9,931 nt of DNA, taken from assembly GCA_034437075.1 (NCBI GenBank), contig DAOTVD010000369.1, positions 1 to 9,931 of the forward strand, written 5' to 3'. The notes beneath the pieces were generated by a model. It made no database searches, was not told where the DNA came from, and saw nothing but the letters and a program-made list of their open reading frames with translations. The stretch comes from DAOTVD01 sp034437075 (GTDB lineage: Bacteria > Chloroflexota > Anaerolineae > Aggregatilineales > J027). Made by a program: the position numbers and the translations under genes. Each line of letters opens with the position of its first letter. The first letter of the stretch is position 1. Positions 1 through 6,773 of this stretch are shown here, one piece after another.

Positions 1-65
1 CCCGTTTCATAAAACATCCTTTATGATGGAACTTGTCTATCATCACACACCCTAGAGGCCCAGAT
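1..65. other. Upstream region of selA
   Basis: No gene is seen in these 65 bases. A weak -10-like hexamer TATGAT lies at 22-27, where a matching -35 would mostly fall outside the window. AGAGG at 54-58 is a plausible ribosome binding site 7 nt before the selA ATG at 66. The selA frame is open back to a TTG at 33, but that start has no ribosome binding site. Confidence 0.4.
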
Positions 66-1421
66 ATGCAAGACATCTTACGCCAACTGCCCGCCATTGA
101 CCGCCTGCTGAACCATCCCCAGGCCGTAATGCTCCGCGACGCCTACGGCCATACAGCAGTCGTGGATGAATTGCGCACCGTCCTGGATGATTTGCGCCTC
201 GATATCTTACGGCATGGTGAAACGACCATTCCCAGGGATGAGGTTCTGATCGCGCGCGCCGAAGCCCACCTGGAAACCTTATTTGCGCACAGCCTGCGCC
301 CGGTGATTAACGCCACGGGCGTCATCTTGCATACCAACCTGGGTCGCGCGCCTCTCTCGGCGGAGGCAATCGAAGAAATTCGGCAGATAGCCGAGGGCTA
401 CAGCGACCTGGAATTTGACCTAGCGACGGGCAAACGCGGCAAACGCCAAGCTCACGTCGAATTGCTGGTGGCGGACATCATCGGCGCGGAAGCGGCCATG
501 GTGGTGAACAACAATGCCGCCGCGACCATGCTCGCGTTGGCCGGGTTGGCTGCCGGGCGCGAAGTGATCATCAGCCGGGGGCAATTGGTAGAAATTGGCG
601 GCGGCTTTCGTATGCCGGATGTCATGCGCCAGAGTGGCGTGCACATGGTCGAAGTGGGCACCACGAACCGCACCCTCATCGTGGATTACGAAAACGCGAT
701 TACCCCCGAGACCGCTCTGCTGATGCGCGCGCACTATTCTAACTTCAAACAAATCGGCTTCGTGCAAGAGACAAACCTGGCCGACCTGGCCGACCTGGCG
801 CATACCCACGGTTTGCTATTGCTAGATGACCTGGGCAGCGGCGCGTTACTGGATACAGCCGCATATGGCCTGGCCCACGAGCCCACCGTCGGTGAAAGCC
901 TGGCCGCTGATGCGGATGTCATCACCTTCAGCGGGGATAAGCTACTGGGCGGCCCCCAAGCCGGGATCATCGTCGGCAAAAAAGCGCCCATCGACCGCCT
1001 AAAACGGCATCCTCTGGCGCGCGCGTTGCGGGTGGATAAGCTGACCATTGCCGCGTTGGTCGTTACGCTGGATCATTACCGACGGGGCCAAGCCGAAACA
1101 CATATTCCGGTGTGGTGCATGTTGGCCACGCCATTAGATGATTTGCAAAAACGGGCCGAAGATTGGGCGAGCGCATGCGGCGGGGAGGTCATCCCCGGCG
1201 AATCGACCGTCGGCGGGGGCAGTTTACCCGGCGAGACGCTGCCGACCTGGCTTTGCGCACACCCCACGGCATCCCCGCAGCGTGCGCAAACCGCCCTGCG
1301 CGAATGCGATCCACCCATTATTGCGCGCGTCCAAAATGAGCGCCTGCTGCTCGATCCCCGAACAGTGTTGACCCACCAGCATGAAATAGTCAAAACAGAG
1401 TTGAAGCAACTACACCCCTAA
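66..1421 (+). CDS. selA: L-seryl-tRNA(Sec) selenium transferase SelA
   Basis: SelA is a PLP-dependent, fold-type-I homodecameric cytoplasmic enzyme that converts Ser-tRNA(Sec) to Sec-tRNA(Sec) using selenophosphate. The protein is 451 aa, close to the E. coli enzyme at about 463. The N-terminal tRNA-binding segment begins with the characteristic LRQLPAIDRLL, followed by the conserved INATGVILHTNLGRAPLS and YSDLEFDL blocks. The PLP lysine lies in SGDKLLGGPQAG at residue 292 (codon 939-941), equivalent to K295 in E. coli. I chose the ATG at 66 because AGAGG lies 7 nt upstream and the N-terminus then matches the family. An in-frame TTG at 33 would add 11 residues without support. The only intrinsic terminator downstream is at 1784-1809, beyond a gene remnant. 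selB follows on the same strand after one intervening gene, which supports a working Sec pathway. Confidence 0.97.
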   Translation: MQDILRQLPAIDRLLNHPQAVMLRDAYGHTAVVDELRTVLDDLRLDILRHGETTIPRDEVLIARAEAHLETLFAHSLRPVINATGVILHTNLGRAPLSAEAIEEIRQIAEGYSDLEFDLATGKRGKRQAHVELLVADIIGAEAAMVVNNNAAATMLALAGLAAGREVIISRGQLVEIGGGFRMPDVMRQSGVHMVEVGTTNRTLIVDYENAITPETALLMRAHYSNFKQIGFVQETNLADLADLAHTHGLLLLDDLGSGALLDTAAYGLAHEPTVGESLAADADVITFSGDKLLGGPQAGIIVGKKAPIDRLKRHPLARALRVDKLTIAALVVTLDHYRRGQAETHIPVWCMLATPLDDLQKRAEDWASACGGEVIPGESTVGGGSLPGETLPTWLCAHPTASPQRAQTALRECDPPIIARVQNERLLLDPRTVLTHQHEIVKTELKQLHP

Positions 1422-1494
1422 CCGCCCCCTTTAAATAAACAGGTGTATACTGTGGATGTCAAAGCAACGCCGCGCTAACCTAAGAAGATTTTGA

Positions 1495-1758
1495 TGCGCC
1501 ATATTGTATCTGAATGAGGATTTGAACATTCGCATTGACGATCCCGAACCGCTGGAAATCGCATCTAGACGATAGCGTGAATCCCTCCTCCGCCTGGCCG
1601 CCGATGGCACCCTGTTAAATCGCTTTACGGCTAATGACTTAGGGATTGATGCACTATACGGCCCTATTGGTTTCGCCCTGGCACCGGATGGCACGCTTAT
1701 CATTGCGGATGGCAACGCCGACAACCAACGATTATTGGCGGTGCGCCCTGGCGAATAA
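1495..1758 (+). pseudogene. Decayed C-terminal fragment of an NHL/beta-propeller-like protein
   Basis: No intact gene lies between selA and 1877. On the + strand, in the frame ending with TAA at 1756-1758, the translation contains RLAADGTLLNRF and then GFALAPDGTLIIADGNADNQR. This looks like the last blades of an NHL/SMP-30-type beta-propeller, where the usual pattern is P.G.A..pDGtlyvaD..n.Ri. The frame has an in-frame TAG at 1573-1575 and a TGA at 1492-1494. No ATG, GTG or TTG start precedes the conserved part after the TAG. The sequence between the two stops (ILYLNEDLNIRIDDPEP) also looks protein-like, so the remnant probably extends back to about 1495. I infer a relic of a larger gene lost by deletion. 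The reverse-strand open frame here (1431-1724) resembles no family I know. Confidence 0.6.
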
Positions 1759-1783
1759 TCAGCGGACTTAGACTTGGATGAGC

Positions 1784-1809
1784 AAAAGGGGCATAATGCC
1801 CCTTTTTTT
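1784..1809 (+). terminator. Rho-independent terminator
   Basis: A perfect stem of AAAAGGGGCAT (1784-1794) pairs with ATGCCCCTTTT (1796-1806). In practice this forms a GGGGC/GCCCC core with a 5-nt ATAAT loop and A:T flanks, followed by a run of seven T (1803-1809). It would end transcription from selA and the decayed gene, separating them from the membrane protein and selB. The A-run on the left side is only four long, so activity on the other strand would be weaker. Confidence 0.92.
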
Positions 1810-1876
1810 GGTATGCTCTTGCCGTGTCACGCCTGTGCCATACCCCATCTGCCTGTAAATAGCTAACGGAATCCAC

Positions 1877-2743
1877 ATGAACGCCCTGAAAAATGTCACT
1901 GCTCTGGCCCGCCCGCTCGACCCACGTTACCCCTCCAACGTGCTCATTATGTTGCTAACGGTGGCAATTGGAGCGGCCATTTTCATCGAACGGCTGATTG
2001 GCGGCGAAACCTTTTCAGAAGCCATCATCAGCGCTGCTTCGGGGGCACTAGCCGCATTTTTGGCCTGGGCGCTCAACCGCGAAATTGACCCCGACCGCGA
2101 AGAAAGCGCCAACGGCGCCGCGATTATCACCGTGTTGCTGATGTTTTTGCTCGGCATCGACCCGGCTTTGTTGGCCCTATTTTTGCTTTTGATGGCCGCG
2201 CGCGTGATCAACCTGATTACCGGTGTGCACGTCCATCCTGCCGATATGCTGCTGCTGGCGTTGCTCACCGGCCTGACGGCCACCACAGATTTTTGGGTGG
2301 CGGGCTTGGCGGGCGTACTCGCGTTTCTGCTGGATCAACGAACCGCGTCGCCACATCCGCGCGGGTTGCTCTACGCGGGCCTGCTGCTCATCGTGTGGGC
2401 GGTGGGCCTGTTTGGGTGGGGCGACCCGGATTTACTCATTGCGCTCATTAGCTTATGGGGCTGGTTGGTGCTGGGGACGATATTTCTGGTGTCGCGCTAT
2501 GTCATCCCCGGCTTTCCCGATCCCCTAGCCAGCCTGACCGACTTTACCCAACGCCCCGTAGATCGCCAACGCATCGTCTTCGCCAATATTCTGTTGGCGC
2601 TCATCCTAGCCCTGGAAGTGTGGCGCTTGGGCGAAGCGGGCGCCGCCGGGTTAGCCCCCCTCTGGGCTGCCTTTATTTCGGTTGTGGGGTATAATCTGGG
2701 TGATATATTCTCTGGAAAGCACCCCACCCGAACCAATTTATGA
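1877..2743 (+). CDS. Polytopic membrane protein of unknown function
   Basis: I do not recognise the family. The 288-residue protein is very hydrophobic, with about nine to ten predicted membrane segments near residues 22-40, 47-66, 80-94, 97-116, 121-137, 139-153, 163-181, 185-207, 232-250 and 256-275. There is no signal peptide apart from the first helix. A polar cytoplasmic-type loop follows helix 2 and carries NREIDPDREESANG (residues 67-80). This is the most motif-like part, but it is not a motif I can assign. A weak CGGA (1867-1870) lies 6 nt before the ATG. The gene starts after the terminator at 1784-1809 and ends 10 bp before selB, so it probably shares a transcript with selB. Its position between selA and selB makes a selenium-related role possible, but nothing in its sequence shows one. 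Confidence 0.85.
   Translation: MNALKNVTALARPLDPRYPSNVLIMLLTVAIGAAIFIERLIGGETFSEAIISAASGALAAFLAWALNREIDPDREESANGAAIITVLLMFLLGIDPALLALFLLLMAARVINLITGVHVHPADMLLLALLTGLTATTDFWVAGLAGVLAFLLDQRTASPHPRGLLYAGLLLIVWAVGLFGWGDPDLLIALISLWGWLVLGTIFLVSRYVIPGFPDPLASLTDFTQRPVDRQRIVFANILLALILALEVWRLGEAGAAGLAPLWAAFISVVGYNLGDIFSGKHPTRTNL
2690..2695 (+). promoter_or_regulatory. Possible -10 box for selB
   Basis: A perfect TATAAT lies inside the 3' end of the membrane-protein gene, 58 nt before the selB ATG. No good -35 hexamer is seen at 16-18 bp spacing, so this may be chance. If real, it would allow selB to be expressed independently of the upstream gene. Confidence 0.3.
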
Positions 2744-2753
2744 GTCATCCACG

Positions 2754-4616
2754 ATGCGCGTAATCTGCACTGCGGGGCATGTAGACCATGGTAAATCGGC
2801 TCTGGTGCGCGCCCTGACGGGCATCGAGCCCGACCGCCTAGCCGAAGAACAAGCCCGCGCCCTGACCATCGACCTGGGTTTCGCCTGGTTCGATCTGCCC
2901 TCTGGCACGACAGTCGGCCTGGTGGATGTGCCCGGCCATGAGGATTTCATCGAAAATATGCTGGCGGGTGTGGAAGGCATTGATGCCTTTATGCTGATTA
3001 TCGCCGCTGATGAAGGCGTGATGCCCCAAACTCGCGAACACCTGGCTATCCTCGATCTGATGGGCGTGCAATGCGGGGCGGTCGTGCTGACCAAGATCGA
3101 CGCCGCCGAGAGCGATGACTGGGTCGGCCTGGTAGAGCTCGACGCGCTCGATTTACTAGCCGGAACGCCCTTCGAAGATGCGCCCATCGTGCGCGTTTCC
3201 GCCCATACTGGCGCGGGCTTGGATACCCTGCACGCGACGCTCGATGATTTGCTGGCGGGTGCCCCGCCCCGCCCAAATACGGGTAGGCCTGTCTTGCCCA
3301 TCGACCGCGTATTTACCATGAGTGGCTTCGGTACGGTCGTCACGGGCACCTTATCCGGTGGCGAACTCCACGTCGGGCAACACATCATCTTGCAACCAGG
3401 TGGCCAAGAAGCGCGCATCCGGGGGTTGCAATCTCACAATTTAGAATTGGAAACTGTAACGCCAGGCCGCCGTGTGGCCGTGAATCTGTCCGGGGTCGCC
3501 AAGCGCGATGTCCAGCGCGGGGATGTGTTGACCCTCCCCGGCCTGCTAAAACCCACGCGCTTAGCGGATGTTACCATCCGTTGTTTGCCGCGCGCATCGC
3601 GTCCCTTGCGCCATCAGGATGAAGTCAAGGTTTTCATCGGGCCAAGCGCGACCCTGGCCAAAATCCGCCTGTTGGACGCCGATAGCCTGGCCCCCGGCGA
3701 GATGGGTTACGGCCAACTGCAACTACGCGACCCCGCCCCATTCATCGAAAACCAGCGCTTTGTGCTGCGGTTCCCCTCTCCGCCCGAAACGCTCGGCGGC
3801 GGCACGGTGTTGGATACCGCACCAGGACGCAAATGGAAACGCGGCCAGCCCGACGTGCTCCAACGGTTTGAGATGCTGGCCACGGGCGATGCCGTAGATC
3901 ACCTGGCCTTTCACTTAAAACAAGCACAATTCCCCCAACCACAAACCACTTACGACGATGCATTGTTGCAAGCCGCGCGCCAACGCTACGGGCTGATTGA
4001 CTTTGAAGATCGAGTGGTGCACCCTGACGGTTTGGCCATGCTCGCGACCGCCGCGCAACACATTCTGGAACCCTTCCACGCGGCGCATCCGCTGTTGGGT
4101 GGCATGGCCTCGGACGAGTTTCTGCGGCAATTACGCGCCCCGCAGGACGACGAATCCATTTTGGCGTTGCTCGCGGCAGAAAATATTATCGAATGGGGAA
4201 AAGTCGTGCGCTTGCCAGGGCGGGGCTTGCAGTTCAGCAAAGCGCAACAGCGCGCGGTGGACGCCCTGCTAGCGCACTTCGATGCCGAGCCCTATCAGCC
4301 GCCATCCTGGAAAGACGCCCTCGCGCAAGTGGGCGACGAGAACATCCTGCACGCCTTACAATTGCAAGATGAACTGGTCTTCATAAAGCCGGATGTCTTG
4401 CTGCGCCCCGGCGCTTATCGCGAGTTGCTAGCCTATGCGCGCGACATCTTAGCCCAGGATGCGATGCTGACCGTGCGCGACCTGCGCGACCACTTTCAGA
4501 CCACGCGGCGCATCGCGCTTCCCTTTTTGGATCATCTGGAAGCACACGGCATCACCCGCCGCGATGATGACGGCCACCGCTTGAAAAATCCTGCCTGGGA
4601 GCGCCTGGGCCTTTAG
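2754..4616 (+). CDS. selB: Selenocysteine-specific translation elongation factor SelB
   Basis: SelB is an EF-Tu-like GTPase that carries Sec-tRNA(Sec) to the ribosome and binds the mRNA SECIS hairpin with C-terminal winged helices. The protein is 620 aa (E. coli 614). GTPase motifs are G1 GHVDHGKS (residues 8-15), switch I ARALTIDLG (34-42), G3 DVPGHEDF (58-65), G4 TKID (113-116) and G5 SAHTG (149-153). Domain II starts near 174 with PIDRVFTMSGFGTVVTGTL. From about 375 to the end lie four winged-helix repeats, the last showing the SelB-type pattern RRIALPFLDHLEAHGITRR. The ATG at 2754 is chosen because the GTPase domain begins directly there. It has no clear Shine-Dalgarno sequence and lies 10 bp after the previous stop, so translational coupling is likely. 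Switch I reads R-A-L-T instead of the usual R-G-M-T. The TAG stop overlaps the stop of the convergent gene. Confidence 0.97.
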   Translation: MRVICTAGHVDHGKSALVRALTGIEPDRLAEEQARALTIDLGFAWFDLPSGTTVGLVDVPGHEDFIENMLAGVEGIDAFMLIIAADEGVMPQTREHLAILDLMGVQCGAVVLTKIDAAESDDWVGLVELDALDLLAGTPFEDAPIVRVSAHTGAGLDTLHATLDDLLAGAPPRPNTGRPVLPIDRVFTMSGFGTVVTGTLSGGELHVGQHIILQPGGQEARIRGLQSHNLELETVTPGRRVAVNLSGVAKRDVQRGDVLTLPGLLKPTRLADVTIRCLPRASRPLRHQDEVKVFIGPSATLAKIRLLDADSLAPGEMGYGQLQLRDPAPFIENQRFVLRFPSPPETLGGGTVLDTAPGRKWKRGQPDVLQRFEMLATGDAVDHLAFHLKQAQFPQPQTTYDDALLQAARQRYGLIDFEDRVVHPDGLAMLATAAQHILEPFHAAHPLLGGMASDEFLRQLRAPQDDESILALLAAENIIEWGKVVRLPGRGLQFSKAQQRAVDALLAHFDAEPYQPPSWKDALAQVGDENILHALQLQDELVFIKPDVLLRPGAYRELLAYARDILAQDAMLTVRDLRDHFQTTRRIALPFLDHLEAHGITRRDDDGHRLKNPAWERLGL

Positions 4617-5653
4617 CCGCCGTTGAGCGCATCCAGGGCGCGTTGGGCTTCGGGATAATTGGCGTTGCGCCCCAGCGCGGCGTTGTAATTGGCGCGCGCG
4701 CGTTCGAGGTCGCCCTGAGCTTGTGCGGCGCGCCCAGCCCAATAGTAAATTTCCTGGATTTCGGCTTCGTTGGCGCGCACTTCATACACCAGATTAAACA
4801 CATCGTCATAGCGTTCCGTTTCGACATATGCTTCAAAGGCCCCGAAGCGGTACCAGTGAAAACGCCACGGCAAGCCGACGGCGCGTGCTTGGTCGAAGTA
4901 TCCGGCGGCTTGTTCGTAATTGCCCAGCACGAGTTGTGCCTCGCCCATGTTGTAATAGGCGAAGCCATCGGGCGTGATTTCGGATTCGGCGCGGGCTTGC
5001 TCGTAAGTCAATTCGGCGTTGCGCTGTGGGTCCCAATGCTCGCCCAGGATCGCTTGCAGGCGTTCGGCATCTTCTGGCGGGAAGATAATCATGTAATTGC
5101 GATTAAAATCGCGCCAACGGCGGTCAAATTCATCGTAGCGGATGCCGTACCCCATATAATCATCGCCCGGCCCCAGCAACGGATCGTAAAAATAGAATGC
5201 TCCGCTATCATAGCCCATCAAAATGCGGTTATGGCTCATCCAATCGTTATTGTCATTACGATGCCAGTAGGCATTCTCGACCAAAATCGGGAAGCCCGCC
5301 GCGACGATTTCCTGCATCAGTTCGCGCGTGCCGCCCGTACGCGCGATTCCCTGAAAACCATGCGTACCCGCAAACGCGATCAGTTCTTCCAGGCGCACGC
5401 TTTTATCTTCGTTATACGGATTCAACCAACGCACGATTTCCGTAGCCGTCCCCGTATAATCCCAATACGACAACTGCATATAAAGCGCCGTCGGTGAACA
5501 ACGGTTGTATTGTTGCCAGAGCATATCCAACCCGGTCAGGCGGTGCTCGGTGGGCAGTCCGTCGGCTACCATAGATGGCGCTTCTTGAGCGTAAGCAGGC
5601 AAGAGGGGCAGTAACAAGCTGCAACATAAGAACATAATCGTCAAGCGTCGCAT
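4613..5653 (-). CDS. Secreted C39-like cysteine peptidase domain protein with C-terminal TPRs
   Basis: The 346-residue protein starts with a type I signal peptide: MRR, a hydrophobic core at residues 4-19, and a likely cut after AYA at 22. Residues about 40-190 look like a Peptidase_C39_2 papain-like domain, with C52 in WQQYNRCSPTAL, H141 in SHNRILMGYD and D157 in YFYDPLLG as the probable triad. Residues about 229-332 hold roughly three TPR-like helical hairpins, the clearest being YYNMGEAQLVLGNYEQAAGYF and YYWAGRAAQAQGDLERARANY. It probably acts outside the membrane on a peptide or protein. The substrate is unknown, and no ABC exporter domain is present as in bacteriocin-type C39 peptidases. 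I chose the ATG at 5653, with GGAT upstream, over a TTG at 5665. A TATAAT lies 30 nt upstream. The gene converges on selB with overlapping stops. Confidence 0.85.
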   Translation of the reverse strand: MRRLTIMFLCCSLLLPLLPAYAQEAPSMVADGLPTEHRLTGLDMLWQQYNRCSPTALYMQLSYWDYTGTATEIVRWLNPYNEDKSVRLEELIAFAGTHGFQGIARTGGTRELMQEIVAAGFPILVENAYWHRNDNNDWMSHNRILMGYDSGAFYFYDPLLGPGDDYMGYGIRYDEFDRRWRDFNRNYMIIFPPEDAERLQAILGEHWDPQRNAELTYEQARAESEITPDGFAYYNMGEAQLVLGNYEQAAGYFDQARAVGLPWRFHWYRFGAFEAYVETERYDDVFNLVYEVRANEAEIQEIYYWAGRAAQAQGDLERARANYNAALGRNANYPEAQRALDALNGG

Positions 5654-5683
5654 GGGATCATCCAATCATTAACGGGTCATTTT

Positions 5684-5689
5684 ATTATA
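5684..5689 (-). promoter_or_regulatory. Likely -10 box for the C39/TPR gene
   Basis: On the minus strand TATAAT occupies 5689-5684, in the 91-bp gap between the AlbA_2 gene and the C39/TPR gene. It would give a leader of about 25 nt containing the GGAT ribosome binding site. No clear -35 element is seen. This suggests the C39/TPR gene has its own promoter despite sharing its strand with the gene upstream. Confidence 0.45.
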
Positions 5690-5744
5690 GCGATATCAGG
5701 CGGCGGCAGGGCGCAAATAGCGCGCATCATCACCTGAAAAGTAG

Positions 5745-6710
5745 CTAAGCGTCGGGTTCAGCCTTGGGCGGGTCGAGGTGCGTCAAATTTTCCAGCAGAA
5801 TATTGAGTCGTTTCATCTGCTTGACCATCTGCTTGAGCGAACGGCGGATTTCGTCGGCATCTTCCACACCAATGCGCACCGTGCTTAAACTGCGGAAGGG
5901 GTCAAGCGGTTGCGAATCGCTAAAGCGGCGCCCCGCGACATCGCAATAGGTCAAATCCAGATAGACAGGTTTATCCCGGTCAAAAATCTTGTTCACGGAA
6001 TACAGATTGAAAAAGTCAATCGCGAAGGCATTGTCGCGGTCGATGATGGGCACCTTCAGCGGAAAACGGTCTTCGATATTGGCGAACTTATGCGGCAAAG
6101 GGCTTAGGCGCAGTTCGACATCTAGCGCGGCGGCGTCGTTGGCCACCAGCACCATCAGTTGCACCGTGTTGCCCTTGTTCGGATGCATGCGCAACAGGCC
6201 CCGCAACAGCGGCTTTTGCAGGCCGCGCCGCGCGCGGATGGCCTCCACCAGAAAATGGCCGCTCGGCGAGGAGTGCGTCCCGGCGCGCACATAATAGCGA
6301 AAATCCGGCGCCATATGCGGCGCGAGATGGCTCTCGCCAAAGCCAATCGCCAGCACCGCATGCCCCGGTTGAATGGCCGAATCGGGCGCATCGGCTTCAA
6401 TGGTCTTGATGACATACGGCCCCAGCGGCTCGACATGGGCCAGCACTTGATCGACCCAATCGCGCAAGCGCTGATTGCCGACTTCCACCGGAATCCCACC
6501 GTCGATATGGCCGTGGTCGTCAATGCCCGCGAGCAACAAGCCCCCGCCCGTGTTCCAAAACGCCGAAGCCGCCACACAAATTTCGGTTTTCAGGCGTTCC
6601 AGAGGAATCAGGCTCGACTTATACTCGTAATAGTCGGTTTCGCCTGGCGGCAAGGTGAACAGTTGGTTTTCCGTCCACCCTTCGATTTCTTGGTAACGTT
6701 CAGTCTGCAT
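5745..6710 (-). CDS. Schlafen-type AlbA_2 domain protein
   Basis: The 321-residue protein has an N-terminal AlbA_2 (Schlafen/'divergent AAA-4') domain at about residues 17-165. Visible landmarks are E24-TDYY-E29-Y-K31, the helix with SAFWNTGGG (residues 49-57), AGIDDHGHIDGG (61-72) and the later YYVRAGTHSSPS strand. The family includes nucleic-acid-binding proteins and, in Schlafens, tRNA/rRNA endonucleases that use two Glu and one Asp. E24, E29 and D64/D65 sit at matching spacing. The middle (about 185-280) is a beta-rich region I do not recognise. A helical, probably coiled-coil segment (about 283-310, DADEIRRSLKQMVKQM) ends the protein. There is no AAA or helicase domain. The ATG at 6710 is preferred over the TTG at 6728 because a TATAGT box overlaps the longer start region. 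The gene is divergent from the PfkB gene. The exact function is unknown. Confidence 0.83.
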   Translation of the reverse strand: MQTERYQEIEGWTENQLFTLPPGETDYYEYKSSLIPLERLKTEICVAASAFWNTGGGLLLAGIDDHGHIDGGIPVEVGNQRLRDWVDQVLAHVEPLGPYVIKTIEADAPDSAIQPGHAVLAIGFGESHLAPHMAPDFRYYVRAGTHSSPSGHFLVEAIRARRGLQKPLLRGLLRMHPNKGNTVQLMVLVANDAAALDVELRLSPLPHKFANIEDRFPLKVPIIDRDNAFAIDFFNLYSVNKIFDRDKPVYLDLTYCDVAGRRFSDSQPLDPFRSLSTVRIGVEDADEIRRSLKQMVKQMKRLNILLENLTHLDPPKAEPDA

Positions 6711-6716
6711 AAGCCC

Positions 6717-6722
6717 ACTATA
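6717..6722 (-). promoter_or_regulatory. -10 box of leaderless-type promoter for the AlbA_2 gene
   Basis: TATAGT on the minus strand (6722-6717) is followed by exactly 6 nt and then the ATG at 6710. Transcription would start at or next to the start codon, giving a leaderless mRNA. No good -35 match is present. Confidence 0.5.
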
Positions 6723-6761
6723 GCGCAAGTCGCGATTCTATGCTGCTTTTGGCGGCATCGG

Positions 6762-6767
6762 TATAAT
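6762..6767 (+). promoter_or_regulatory. -10 box of leaderless-type promoter for the PfkB gene
   Basis: A perfect TATAAT is followed by 6 nt (GAACAC) and then the ATG at 6774. The expected transcription start coincides with the A of the ATG, and there is no room for a Shine-Dalgarno sequence. This mirrors the divergent promoter at 6717-6722. A clear -35 element is not seen. Confidence 0.6.
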
Positions 6768-6773
6768 GAACAC

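Noticed and set aside
1456..1575. Possible tiny selenoprotein: ATG at 1456 with an in-frame TGA-TGC at 1492-1497 (Sec-Cys pair) and a TATACT box just upstream, next to selA.
   Set aside because: Read through the TGA, the frame gives only 39 residues before the TAG at 1573. It matches no selenoprotein family, there is no convincing SECIS hairpin after the TGA, and the downstream frame looks like a decayed propeller gene.
1431..1724. Minus-strand open frame of 97 codons in the selA-membrane gene gap.
   Set aside because: It is low-complexity, Arg/Ser-rich and unlike any family. The + strand in the same place shows clear propeller motifs, so this frame is a shadow.
1422..1876. Looked for selC (the long-variable-arm tRNA-Sec), selD or a CRISPR or insertion-sequence boundary near the sel genes.
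   Set aside because: No tRNA-like fold with a CCA-side stem, no ATP-binding SelD motif, no direct repeats and no transposase remnants were seen here or elsewhere in the window.
4643..5497. Long + strand open frame of 284 codons.
   Set aside because: It is fully antisense to the C39/TPR gene, which has a signal peptide, catalytic residues and TPRs. The + strand translation has no recognisable domain.
6159..6773. Upstream extension of the PfkB reading frame by 205 codons.
   Set aside because: It is antisense to the AlbA_2 domain, while the kinase fold starts at the ATG at 6774 with a TATAAT just before it.
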